Positions 1 to 5,960 of a DNA stretch of 7,507 nt are shown one piece after another. The stretch lies in NCBI GenBank assembly GCA_036744635.1, contig DAIOHQ010000242.1, positions 1-7,507 of the forward strand. The letters are read 5' to 3'. The position numbers were made by a program, and so were the translations under genes. The notes under the pieces were generated by a model. The model was not told the origin of the DNA. It made no database searches and saw only the letters and a list, made by a program, of their open reading frames with translations. Numbering within the stretch: the first letter of the stretch is position 1; each line of letters opens with the position of its first letter. The DNA is from DAIOHQ01 sp036744635 (GTDB taxonomy: Bacteria; Planctomycetota; Phycisphaerae; Tepidisphaerales; Tepidisphaeraceae).

Positions 1-47
1 ATCATTAGTTTGCAATTTGTTTGGTTTCAAGTGGACTGAACGGTTAC

Positions 48-76
48 TTGACATTACCCGAACAATCTGCTAACAT
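48..76 (+). promoter_or_regulatory. Candidate sigma70-type promoter for the 436-2618 gene pair
   Basis: A perfect -35 hexamer TTGACA (48-53) is followed by an exact 17-bp spacer and TAACAT (71-76), which matches TATAAT at four of six places, including the first two and last two bases. Transcription would start near 83. No equally good promoter is visible closer to the gene at 436; TTGATT at 385 has only a poor -10 partner. The site is a sequence match, not a proven promoter. Confidence 0.5.
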
Positions 77-187
77 ACCCCGCGACGATCAACATCCTCG
101 GCCATTCAAACAAAAGGGGGTTCCCAATGCCACTGCCGCCATCCTGCGTGAACCGAAGTCGCCTGATACCGCCCATTCCGCGCTCCC

Positions 188-220
188 CATTCATCATTCA
201 GCACTCATCATTCATCATTC
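188..220. repeat. Direct repeats ATTCATCATTC / TCATCATTC
   Basis: The 11-mer ATTCATCATTC occurs exactly at 189-199 and 210-220, 21 bp apart (about two helical turns). The 9-mer TCATCATTC occurs three times, at 191-199, 205-213 and 212-220. Read in the open frame it gives an Ile/His/Ser-rich peptide. From memory, similar runs appear as spurious N-termini in annotated planctomycete proteins, which suggests a dispersed extragenic repeat. That recollection is unchecked. Confidence 0.6.
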
Positions 221-300
221 CAATGTCCCACTTCCCCACAAATTACCTGAATACCTACAATTACACAACTACAGCAGCAGCAACCCTTTACACCATCCCC

Positions 301-330
301 ATGTCCCAAAATGTCCCAAAATGTCCCACA
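301..330. repeat. Three-unit 10-bp tandem repeat ATGTCCCAAA
   Basis: Units lie at 301-310, 311-320 and 321-330. The first two are identical, and the third differs at one base (ATGTCCCACA). A fourth core, ATGTCCC, lies upstream at 223-229 and shares the 10-mer AATGTCCCAC with the third unit. The 10-bp period puts the units on nearly the same face of the helix, as in some multi-site operators. It could equally be a slippage product or part of a dispersed repeat. Confidence 0.75.
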
Positions 331-435
331 TTTCATTTTCGCAGTCACCGCCGCGGGACGGCCGTCAGATCACTCGTGCCAAACTTGATTTCCATGGCAC
401 TTGCCTTCATCCTTCCGGCATCATTTTGGAGAAAC

Positions 436-1902
436 ATGAAGCACCTGATCTGTCTGACGGTCATAATCGGCCTGGCTCTGTGCCCCGCCTCCCGCGCCGA
501 CGGGAAGCCCAAGCCCACCAAGATGGAGGTGTTGCAAAAGATGGTGGCCGAGCTGCCGGCGCTGAAGACGCCACACGGCACCCACCTCCCCCTGTTCGTC
601 TGGGAGGCCGGCGATGTGCCGCTGGCGGATGAGGCGGCGGCCGAGCAGCTTTTGAAAGACCTCGATGCCCGCGGCATCGCCGTCTATTCAAGCTGGAATC
701 CCGCCGGCGGCGACAAAGCCCTGGCCGACAATATCAAGTTCGCCAAGCTCCAGCAGAAGCTCGGACTGATCGTGGCGGTCAACGCCAACAGCGTTCTGCA
801 GAATATCTACGGCGGCCAGAAGCCCGAGGATGTCGGCCACCTCGACGCCGACGGCAAGCCCTTCATGGACAACTCGCAGACGTTCATCCAGCTTGGCTGC
901 CCGTTTCGCATTGAAGGCCGCATCGAGGCGATCAGGAAACAGACCGATGCGATCGTCAAGGCGTACAAGGATGCGGGCGTGCCGATCGGGTTCACCTTCG
1001 CCGACTTTGAGTTTGACGGCCCGCTGGAATGGGGCAAGGGGTGGGATTGCTCCAAAAAGTGCAAGGTCTGCCGCGAGAAGATCAAGGACATCGAAGACTT
1101 CACGGCCTATCAGAAGGCCGTGCGCGAGCAGCGGGCGAAGCTGCAAAAGCAGGCGTATGCCGAACCGATCCTGAAGGCGTCGGCCGACGCGCTGGTGGGA
1201 AATTACGGCGTCTATCCCAACGATGGATTCCGCTACTGGTTTGATTTTTTTGAAAAGGACCCTCCCGAGGGCGCGCCCACCAAGGCCGAGGGGAAGGCGA
1301 AGATTCGCCCCTGGTCCCAGGAGTTCCCGCTCACCGGCTTCACCTACGCCATGCCAGTCGAGTTCATCCGCTTCCGCGCCCACGAGTGGTATGACTTCGA
1401 CAACATGGACTACCGCTGGTTTCGCTCGGTGATGCTGACGGTAAACAACGCCGGCAAGAGCGCCCCGGCCGGCACGCCGGTGGTGGCGTGGGTGCATTCG
1501 GGAATGATGGATGCCCCGCCGAAAGCCGACCCGGCCATCAAGCCGATCAACGATGGGAAATATCAGGAATTCTTGTTCCATGCGATGATGCGCCACCACG
1601 ACTCATTCTTCTGCTTCGCCAGCGGATTAGACGCGGTGGGCGAGATGATGCTGGTGCAGGCGGTGTACGGGAACGCCATGGAATATCGGGATTATCTGGA
1701 AAAGGGCGAGGTGGTGAGCTGGGATCTGCCCGAGAAGCCGGGACCGGTGATCAGCGCCATCAAGCTGGGGAACTCGCTGCTGGTGCGGCGCACGGATTTC
1801 ACCGATGACAAAGAGCCGGTGACGCTGAAAATCGGCGACAAAACGATTTCGGTGCCGCGCGCCGACGGCAAGTGCCAGGTGATTCCGCTGGGAGACAAGT
1901 GA
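436..1902 (+). CDS. Secreted TIM-barrel, glycosidase-like protein of unknown family
   Basis: This encodes 488 residues. The start at 436 has GGAGA just upstream (428-432) and begins a typical Sec signal peptide: MKH, a hydrophobic core at 4-16, then a likely cleavage site after Ser-Arg-Ala (19-21). An in-frame ATG at 394 is possible but lacks a ribosome binding site. Cys16 is not in a proper lipobox. The mature part alternates strand-like and helix-like blocks (52-57, 81-87, 111-118, 182-190, 349-356), as in TIM-barrel glycoside hydrolases. An acidic strand end, FADFEFDG (188-195), offers Asp190, Glu192 and Asp194 as catalytic candidates. It is followed by CX3CX2C (Cys205, 209, 212). The last 50 residues look like a small beta domain. 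The substrate is unknown; polysaccharide work in the periplasm is inference. The alpha/beta hydrolase gene starts 2 bp after its stop. Confidence 0.7.
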   Translation: MKHLICLTVIIGLALCPASRADGKPKPTKMEVLQKMVAELPALKTPHGTHLPLFVWEAGDVPLADEAAAEQLLKDLDARGIAVYSSWNPAGGDKALADNIKFAKLQQKLGLIVAVNANSVLQNIYGGQKPEDVGHLDADGKPFMDNSQTFIQLGCPFRIEGRIEAIRKQTDAIVKAYKDAGVPIGFTFADFEFDGPLEWGKGWDCSKKCKVCREKIKDIEDFTAYQKAVREQRAKLQKQAYAEPILKASADALVGNYGVYPNDGFRYWFDFFEKDPPEGAPTKAEGKAKIRPWSQEFPLTGFTYAMPVEFIRFRAHEWYDFDNMDYRWFRSVMLTVNNAGKSAPAGTPVVAWVHSGMMDAPPKADPAIKPINDGKYQEFLFHAMMRHHDSFFCFASGLDAVGEMMLVQAVYGNAMEYRDYLEKGEVVSWDLPEKPGPVISAIKLGNSLLVRRTDFTDDKEPVTLKIGDKTISVPRADGKCQVIPLGDK

Positions 1903-1904
1903 CG

Positions 1905-2618
1905 ATGACCAAGCAGCAAATCCTGGAGACGGCCTGGATCGGCGAGAAGACCCGCCGCGGCGCCACCCGCGGCGTGATCGTGAATTTCCATGGCCTCGGC
2001 GGCGGCGCCATCAAGCGCGGCGCTGACCATCCCGAGCTGGAATGGGGACATGCCGGCGGCCTGGTGGTGTATCCCTACTACGGCCCGTGGTCGTGGATGA
2101 ATCGCCAGGCCCGGCAGTTTGTGAATCAGCTCATCACCAGCGTTTACCGCGAATATGAGGTCGAACCCAATGTGCCGCTGATCATCACCGGCGGCAGTAT
2201 GGGCGGCCTGAGCTCCCTGCTCTACACCCGCTATTCGCCGCACCGGATCGCCGCCTGCGCGGCGCTGGCGCCGGTGTGTGACCTGAAATATCATTTCTCC
2301 GAGCGCCCCGACCTGCCGCCGACGATCCGCCACGCCTTTCGCGGATATCCCGAAGACATCGAGACGCTGTTCGCCGAACACTCGCCGCTGCAGCAGGCCG
2401 CCGGGACGCCGGATATCCCCTACCTGCTGATCCACGGCGACCAGGATGAGGCGGTGAACAAGTCCAAGCATTCCGATCGTTTCGTCGCCGCCATGCGCGG
2501 CCATGGCAAGCACGTTGAATACATGGAAGTGCCCGGCATGGGGCATTTCACCGACATGCCCTACGAAGCGGTGCGCCGGCACGTGGAGTTCGTGACAGAA
2601 TTTCTCAAGCGGGGATGA
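1905..2618 (+). CDS. Alpha/beta hydrolase (esterase / S9 peptidase-like)
   Basis: This encodes 237 residues of a single alpha/beta-hydrolase domain. The oxyanion-hole segment FHGLGGG is at 28-34. The nucleophile elbow GGSMGG gives Ser98. HGDQDEAV at 177-184 gives Asp181, and GMGHF gives His214, so the triad is complete. It resembles carboxylesterases and prolyl-oligopeptidase-like hydrolases, but the true substrate cannot be read from sequence. No signal peptide is seen, so it should act in the cytoplasm, unlike its secreted partner. The ATG at 1905 lies 9 nt after GGGAGA (1890-1895) and 2 bp after the upstream stop, so translation is probably coupled. A GTG at 1899 that overlaps the stop is the alternative start. 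Deacylating sugars or oligomers released by the neighbour is a plausible but unproven role. Confidence 0.85.
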   Translation: MTKQQILETAWIGEKTRRGATRGVIVNFHGLGGGAIKRGADHPELEWGHAGGLVVYPYYGPWSWMNRQARQFVNQLITSVYREYEVEPNVPLIITGGSMGGLSSLLYTRYSPHRIAACAALAPVCDLKYHFSERPDLPPTIRHAFRGYPEDIETLFAEHSPLQQAAGTPDIPYLLIHGDQDEAVNKSKHSDRFVAAMRGHGKHVEYMEVPGMGHFTDMPYEAVRRHVEFVTEFLKRG

Positions 2619-2627
2619 TCCCGCGCA

Positions 2628-2822
2628 TCACCCGACCGACCGATATTCGCACAATTCCAGCAGGTTGCCTTCGGGGTCGCGGAAGTAGACCAGGCGCTTG
2701 CGGACGTTGTTCGCGTAGGTGACCTGCGACGATGGCACGGTCTGGACGTCGCTGAAGAATTGCACGCCGGCCTGCCGCAGCGAATCCATCAGCACGTCGA
2801 TGTCGTCGAGGTGGAGGATCAT
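2628..2822 (-). pseudogene. C-terminal half of a VOC/glyoxalase-family protein (remnant or single-module protein)
   Basis: The 64 codons match the second beta-alpha-beta-beta-beta module of a vicinal-oxygen-chelate protein: HLDDIDVLMDSLRQAGV near the N-terminus, then YFRDPEGNLLELCEY (46-60). His4 and Glu56 sit where the second module normally supplies metal ligands. Family members usually carry two such modules in about 120-130 residues; the first is absent here. The ATG overlaps the toxin stop as ATGA, and no Shine-Dalgarno sequence precedes it. Any translation would therefore depend on re-initiation. The absence of an N-terminal half suggests a truncated gene whose front was replaced when the upstream genes arrived. 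A functional half-size protein that dimerises is the alternative. It ends 9 bp from the convergent hydrolase gene. Confidence 0.6.
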
Positions 2823-3385
2823 GGCTGAGGGACGCGCTGAAGGATTTCTTCCCAGATGTCCATTACCTCAAACTCGGCCGCCCAGCGGGCGATGTATTCG
2901 CGGTCAATTACCGCACCGGAAATTTTCAACACGCCGGTGATGTCGCGCAGATGTTTCTCCGAGCCTCCCTCGCGGTAATAGAGCATTTTCATGATGATCG
3001 CATCTTCGGGCGAAGAGAAGGCGGCATCATAATCAGGACGAGGCCTGACGCGCAATGCTCGTTGGAATCTGCTGCGGTTGAAGGGCGTGTCTGGCGGCAC
3101 CATCACATCCACTTTCAGTCCCGAGTTTGGATGAATAATGTTGAACTGGCCCTTCTCACGGACGGCAGAACGCACCGCATCGCTGCTAACGTAGAAATCG
3201 TCCGCCGGGAACGCCGCGCAGAAGGCGTGCACGTCCATCATGGAAAGCGCCACAACAATATCGATGTCATTGGTAAATCTGGGTTCTCCGAAATGCATTG
3301 TGATCAGCGAGCCGGTGACAAAGTAAGGTAGGCGCAATCGCTCCAGAACTTCCACCACCAAACTCAGCAACTCAGATTGCACCAT
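2819..3385 (-). CDS. Nucleotidyltransferase toxin, MenT (Rv0078A)-like
   Basis: This encodes 188 residues with the minimal DNA-polymerase-beta-type nucleotidyltransferase fold. Gly25-Ser26 begins the GS motif, which runs to Asp40-Ile-Asp42. A third acidic residue is in LKVDVMV (Asp93). The segment SPEDAIIMKMLYYREGGSEKHLRDI (125-149) is the conserved helical region, with Lys133. The ATG at 3385 is chosen over one at 3409 because a perfect AGGAGG (3393-3398) lies 7 nt before it. MenT toxins of Mycobacterium tuberculosis add pyrimidines to tRNA 3' ends and stop translation; that this protein does the same is inference from fold and partner. It overlaps the antitoxin by 14 bp and the VOC fragment by ATGA. 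It looks intact. Other small nucleotidyltransferases of this group have no proven role. Confidence 0.75.
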   Translation of the reverse strand: MVQSELLSLVVEVLERLRLPYFVTGSLITMHFGEPRFTNDIDIVVALSMMDVHAFCAAFPADDFYVSSDAVRSAVREKGQFNIIHPNSGLKVDVMVPPDTPFNRSRFQRALRVRPRPDYDAAFSSPEDAIIMKMLYYREGGSEKHLRDITGVLKISGAVIDREYIARWAAEFEVMDIWEEILQRVPQP

Positions 3386-3590
3386 GCGAAAGCCTCCTGA
3401 CCGCTTCATAGTTCACCCGCAGATCGGACCAGTCAGGGTGGGCGTGTCGCAATTGGCTCAGCAGATTCTCTCGCGCGAATTCATACATATCGCTGGCGAT
3501 CGCCAGCCGCTCGGCGCCGGTCTTCGACTTCAATACCGCCGCCATTTCGTCATCCACAATTTCAATGTTGTTGGGATTAATGCGCATCAT
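3372..3590 (-). CDS. Rv0078B-like antitoxin (MenA-type), partner of the nucleotidyltransferase
   Basis: This small helical protein has 72 residues. The segment IEIVDDEMAAVLKSKTGAERL (9-29) and the ending HPDWSD (51-56) with RRLSHG (65-70) are the hallmark of a small family that I know as Rv0078B-related antitoxins. In M. tuberculosis, Rv0078B (MenA1) binds and silences the toxin Rv0078A (MenT1). The gene order here, antitoxin first and nucleotidyltransferase next with a 14-bp overlap, fits that pairing. The ATG at 3590 overlaps the upstream stop as ATGA and has GGAGAGG (3599-3605) 8 nt before it. The second ATG (3587) is a possible start one codon in. No DNA-binding motif is evident, so self-repression is not supported by sequence. 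Confidence 0.75.
   Translation of the reverse strand: MMRINPNNIEIVDDEMAAVLKSKTGAERLAIASDMYEFARENLLSQLRHAHPDWSDLRVNYEAVRRLSHGAI
3393..3398 (-). promoter_or_regulatory. Ribosome binding site AGGAGG of the toxin gene, inside the antitoxin gene
   Basis: On the minus strand AGGAGG lies 7 nt before the toxin ATG (3385-3383), within the last codons of the antitoxin. It fixes the toxin start eight codons downstream of the longest open frame. Ribosomes finishing the antitoxin pass over it, so toxin output is probably tied to antitoxin translation. Confidence 0.75.
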
Positions 3591-4738
3591 TCCCTCATCC
3601 TCTCCGGCTCAATCCCCCTGCTTCTACAAAACTCCTGATACGCAAACGGCGAAATTTCGCTGGGCTTGATCTCGCTTCGGCCGCCCCAGAAGACGTTGCT
3701 GTAGCTTACGGGGATGCCGATCTGGGCGAGGTGGTCGTCCATGGCGCGCTTGTGGGCGAGAACCAGGGTTTTGTCGGTGCCGTGGGCGACGCCCATGATG
3801 TTGACGTTGCCGAATTCCGCTCCGGCCTCGCGCCAGTAGGCGTGGGTCATGATGTGAAAACGCCCGATCTGCCGGCCGGTCTCGATTTCTCGGCCGGCCG
3901 GGACCGCCCAATGGAACAGCGCGTTGAACTTGGTGACGCGCTCCCCGGTGCTCAGCGGCTTGACGTGTTCCAGGAACGTGCTGAACCGCCCCACCACGCC
4001 GCGGGCATTCAGCCCGGCCGCGACTTCGTGAAACCGCTCCAGCGTCACGCCCGCCTCGGCGGCGCGACCGCTCCACAGCGGCCGCTGCGCCGATGCCTCA
4101 ACCTCCTGCGGCGTCAGCTCGCGCTTCAGCGGGATCAGCACGCGCCATTGCAATTCCGACAGCTCCACCAGCTTGGTGTCGGTCACCTCCGCCAGCTCCT
4201 CGCTCTTGGAACCCGGCTCCATGCCGCGGCGGCGGACATGGCCGACCCCGAGTACGAACAGACACTTGGCCGGCAGCAGCTTGTACGCCGTCGCACCGGT
4301 CTGCGCCGCGAGAAACTCGCAGTGCCGGTTGATCGAATATCCCTGCGGCACTTTCAGCGTCGTCCACAACCGATAGCGCGATCCGGGGATGGCCGCATCG
4401 GTCGATCGGATGACGATGTGGCCGGAAAACGGGTCCTTTTGCCACATGTATTCAAACGCGTCATTGAGCTTTTCTTCCGGCACCTGCCACGCCACCAGCG
4501 CGCCCTGTGCCAGGTTGGTGGCCATCAATGTCTGCCGCACGCGGCGAATCGTCCCAGCGCGCAGCATCGCGGCGATGCGCCCAATCACCACGGGGCGGGC
4601 GATGCCGGATTGCAAGGCGATCTCCTGAAAGGGATCGGCGAGGAATCCCTGAATCTTGTCCTCCGACACCGCGAGGATTCGGGAGTTGATCGGATCGTTC
4701 AGGTCAACAGGAATGGGTGTGGATTGAAGCGTGCTCAC
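3587..4738 (-). CDS. Tandem-fused AsnC/Lrp protein, siroheme decarboxylase (AhbA-AhbB / NirDL) type
   Basis: This encodes 383 residues built of two related units. Unit 1 (about 15-170) has a winged helix (33-68, with AMLRAGTIRRV at 57-67), then the AsnC-like ligand domain (LVAWQVPEEKLNDAF at 81-95). Unit 2 (about 190-350) repeats this: helix-turn-helix around 223-252 and ALFHWAVP (273-280). THAYWREAG...NVNIMGVAHG (298-320) lines up with the conserved region of AhbB/NirD proteins. Such proteins remove two acetate carboxyls from siroheme, giving 12,18-didecarboxysiroheme for the alternative haem or haem d1 route. AhbA and AhbB are usually separate; fused NirDL forms exist. The start is a GTG at 4738 with no Shine-Dalgarno and no upstream in-frame ATG, so it may be leaderless or weakly translated. 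The 92-bp gap before it shows no clear promoter or terminator. A plain transcription regulator is the alternative. Confidence 0.65.
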   Translation of the reverse strand: MSTLQSTPIPVDLNDPINSRILAVSEDKIQGFLADPFQEIALQSGIARPVVIGRIAAMLRAGTIRRVRQTLMATNLAQGALVAWQVPEEKLNDAFEYMWQKDPFSGHIVIRSTDAAIPGSRYRLWTTLKVPQGYSINRHCEFLAAQTGATAYKLLPAKCLFVLGVGHVRRRGMEPGSKSEELAEVTDTKLVELSELQWRVLIPLKRELTPQEVEASAQRPLWSGRAAEAGVTLERFHEVAAGLNARGVVGRFSTFLEHVKPLSTGERVTKFNALFHWAVPAGREIETGRQIGRFHIMTHAYWREAGAEFGNVNIMGVAHGTDKTLVLAHKRAMDDHLAQIGIPVSYSNVFWGGRSEIKPSEISPFAYQEFCRSRGIEPERMRE

Positions 4739-4830
4739 GGTGGGATTGTAGTGTGCCGCTGCGCCGAAAGCATCCTTGCTGCCGCGCGATTCATCCGCCC
4801 CGATTGCATGGCCCTATAACGCGCGGTTGC

Positions 4831-5796
4831 CTAGTGATGCCGGCGGAAGATCAGCACATAGGCCAGCAATCCCGCCCCGTTCAGCAGCGTTAAAATCGCC
4901 ACTTTGCCAATCGCTTCGCGCACCGATTCCGGACAGGCCGCCAACGGCGCGTTCAACCACTCAAGGGGCTTGAGATACATCGGCAGCGCCGACTGCTCTT
5001 CCTCCGGCGCCGCATATTCCAGCACCTCGGCCGCATCTTCCGCTGCATCGGTGGTGGCCGCAGCCGCGGTTGCCTCCGATTTTTCCACCAACGCCTCCCG
5101 CTCGGCGTGGCTCGTGGAATCATCGTCGGCCGCTTGCGCCAACTGCTCCTGCAAGGCGCCGGCCGCACTGGCAATCTCGCGATCGACTTGCTGGGGCGAT
5201 GGCTGCGCATCCGAAGTTCCCGGCGGCGCTGGCGACACCGCACCCCGTCCTGCCGTCGCATCTCCCTCTTTGGTCAACTCATTAAACAGGGCATCCAGTT
5301 CGGCCGAATCGCTCCCGCTCTTCTCCGCCGGCGTAGCCTGCGCCGAAATGCTCGCGGGCTCGGGAGCGGACTTCACAGCCGCCGGTGGTGCAGACGCCGA
5401 CACGGCCGCGGACTCGCCTGGCGCAGCCTGCTCGTTACCCACAGGGTTTTCCCGATCCTGCTCCGTCATCTCCGCAAACAGTTGATCCAGTTCCGCCGAT
5501 ACGCTGCTCTCGGCATCGGAGGCGCGTGCGGCCACCGATTCGGCGGACGCGGCCACTGTTTCCACGGACGCGCCGACATTCGGGTTCGGATCTTGCGTTG
5601 GATTGATTTCCGAACTCGTTCGCCCGCCGGCAGCATCCGACCCGGCCTCCCCCTCCCCCGATTCCACGTCCGCCTCCGCCAACATCCGGTCGATCTCATC
5701 GCCGGCCAATTGCGACAACAGATCATCCGCCCCCGCCGACGTTGCCATCGCGGGCTGATCCAGCGGATCGGGAAGATCGACCGTCGCCTGTGCCAT
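4831..5796 (-). CDS. Acidic, repeat-bearing, tail-anchored protein of unknown function
   Basis: This encodes 321 residues, mostly Ala, Glu, Ser, Asp and Pro and probably disordered. Three short amphipathic helices stand out: ADDLLSQLAGDEIDRMLAEA (23-42), SAELDQLFAEMTEQD (100-114) and SAELDALFNELTKEGD (164-179). They share a pattern of acidic then Leu-x-x-Leu/Leu-Phe residues and could be repeated docking motifs. The C-terminal part is folded-looking: YLKPLEWLNAPLAACPESV (274-292), then one membrane span (about 299-317) and the end RRHH. This suggests a tail anchor with the bulk in the cytoplasm. The ATG at 5796 has GGAG 8 nt upstream and begins MAQATVDLPDPL. An upstream GTG at 5850 with AAGGAG at 6 nt would add 18 residues and is a real alternative. 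I do not recognise the family beyond similar planctomycete hypothetical proteins. It is divergent from rsmE. Confidence 0.7.
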   Translation of the reverse strand: MAQATVDLPDPLDQPAMATSAGADDLLSQLAGDEIDRMLAEADVESGEGEAGSDAAGGRTSSEINPTQDPNPNVGASVETVAASAESVAARASDAESSVSAELDQLFAEMTEQDRENPVGNEQAAPGESAAVSASAPPAAVKSAPEPASISAQATPAEKSGSDSAELDALFNELTKEGDATAGRGAVSPAPPGTSDAQPSPQQVDREIASAAGALQEQLAQAADDDSTSHAEREALVEKSEATAAAATTDAAEDAAEVLEYAAPEEEQSALPMYLKPLEWLNAPLAACPESVREAIGKVAILTLLNGAGLLAYVLIFRRHH

Positions 5797-5888
5797 GAAA
5801 CTGACTCCGTTCAACCCGCGCGCTCCCGCTGCAACCAGCATCTCGCGCACTCGCGACTCCTTCGCCTTTATCGGACGACTTGACCCCC

Positions 5889-5917
5889 ATCATAACTTTC
5901 GCACCCGCCCCTGGCAA
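5889..5917 (-). promoter_or_regulatory. Candidate sigma70-type promoter for the tail-anchored protein gene
   Basis: On the minus strand TTGCCA (5917-5912) matches TTGACA at five of six bases. A 17-bp spacer leads to TATGAT (5894-5889), also five of six. Transcription would begin near 5882, about 32 nt before the alternative GTG start (5850) or 86 nt before the ATG at 5796. Confidence 0.55.
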
Positions 5918-5924
5918 CGAATTG

Positions 5925-5953
5925 TTGCGGCATATGTTCAACTGTCTCATAAT
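5925..5953 (+). promoter_or_regulatory. Candidate sigma70-type promoter for rsmE (leaderless)
   Basis: TTGCGG (5925-5930), a 17-bp spacer and CATAAT (5948-5953, five of six) form a promoter candidate. The expected start point, 5960-5961, coincides with the rsmE ATG at 5961. Since no Shine-Dalgarno precedes that ATG, the pieces fit a leaderless transcript. The -35 match is only moderate. Confidence 0.4.
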
Positions 5954-5960
5954 CTCCGCG

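Larger units (their letters stand above)
1..435. other. Repeat-bearing non-coding leader upstream of the secreted-protein gene
   Basis: This stretch is visibly lower in GC than the genes. It is rich in short words such as TCATCATTC, ATGTCCC and CAGCAG. The downstream reading frame stays open back to an ATG at 127, which even has GGGGG six bases before it. However, the peptide encoded by 127-435 is low in complexity, looks like translated repeats, and would bury the signal peptide about 100 residues inside the protein. I therefore treat it as non-coding. It carries a promoter candidate near its left end and two repeat clusters. A transcript from that promoter would have an untranslated leader of about 350 nt. 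I found no convincing terminator-like hairpin with a U-tract. Confidence 0.6.

Noticed and set aside
127..435. 103-residue N-terminal extension of the secreted-protein frame from an ATG at 127
   Set aside because: It is low-complexity, made of repeat-derived words, and would place a clear signal peptide inside the protein. GGAGA before 436 supports the later start.
1018..1080. CX3CX2C in the secreted protein as a zinc finger or iron-sulphur site
   Set aside because: Only three cysteines are clustered and no fourth ligand is evident; a disulphide or structural metal is possible, but nothing more can be supported.
688..1599. 303-codon open frame on the minus strand opposite the secreted-protein gene
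   Set aside because: It is an antisense shadow typical of GC-rich codon use, with no recognisable domain, and the plus strand encodes a coherent protein with a signal peptide.
1692..2582. 296-codon minus-strand open frame opposite the alpha/beta hydrolase
   Set aside because: The plus-strand hydrolase has a full catalytic triad; the antisense product is rich in His, Arg and Gly with no known motif.
3731..4819. 362-codon plus-strand open frame opposite the AsnC-like gene
   Set aside because: It is long, but composed of His/Arg/Gln-rich low-complexity sequence. The minus strand shows two recognisable AsnC-type units.
4739..4830. Possible promoter (TTATAG at 4819-4814, minus strand) before the AsnC-like gene
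   Set aside because: The matching -35 position reads CGGCAT, a poor match, so no promoter is claimed. No terminator hairpin was found in this gap either.
5107..5883. 258-codon plus-strand frame opposite the tail-anchored protein gene
   Set aside because: It has an Arg-rich shadow composition. The minus strand has a promoter, ribosome binding sites and a membrane anchor.
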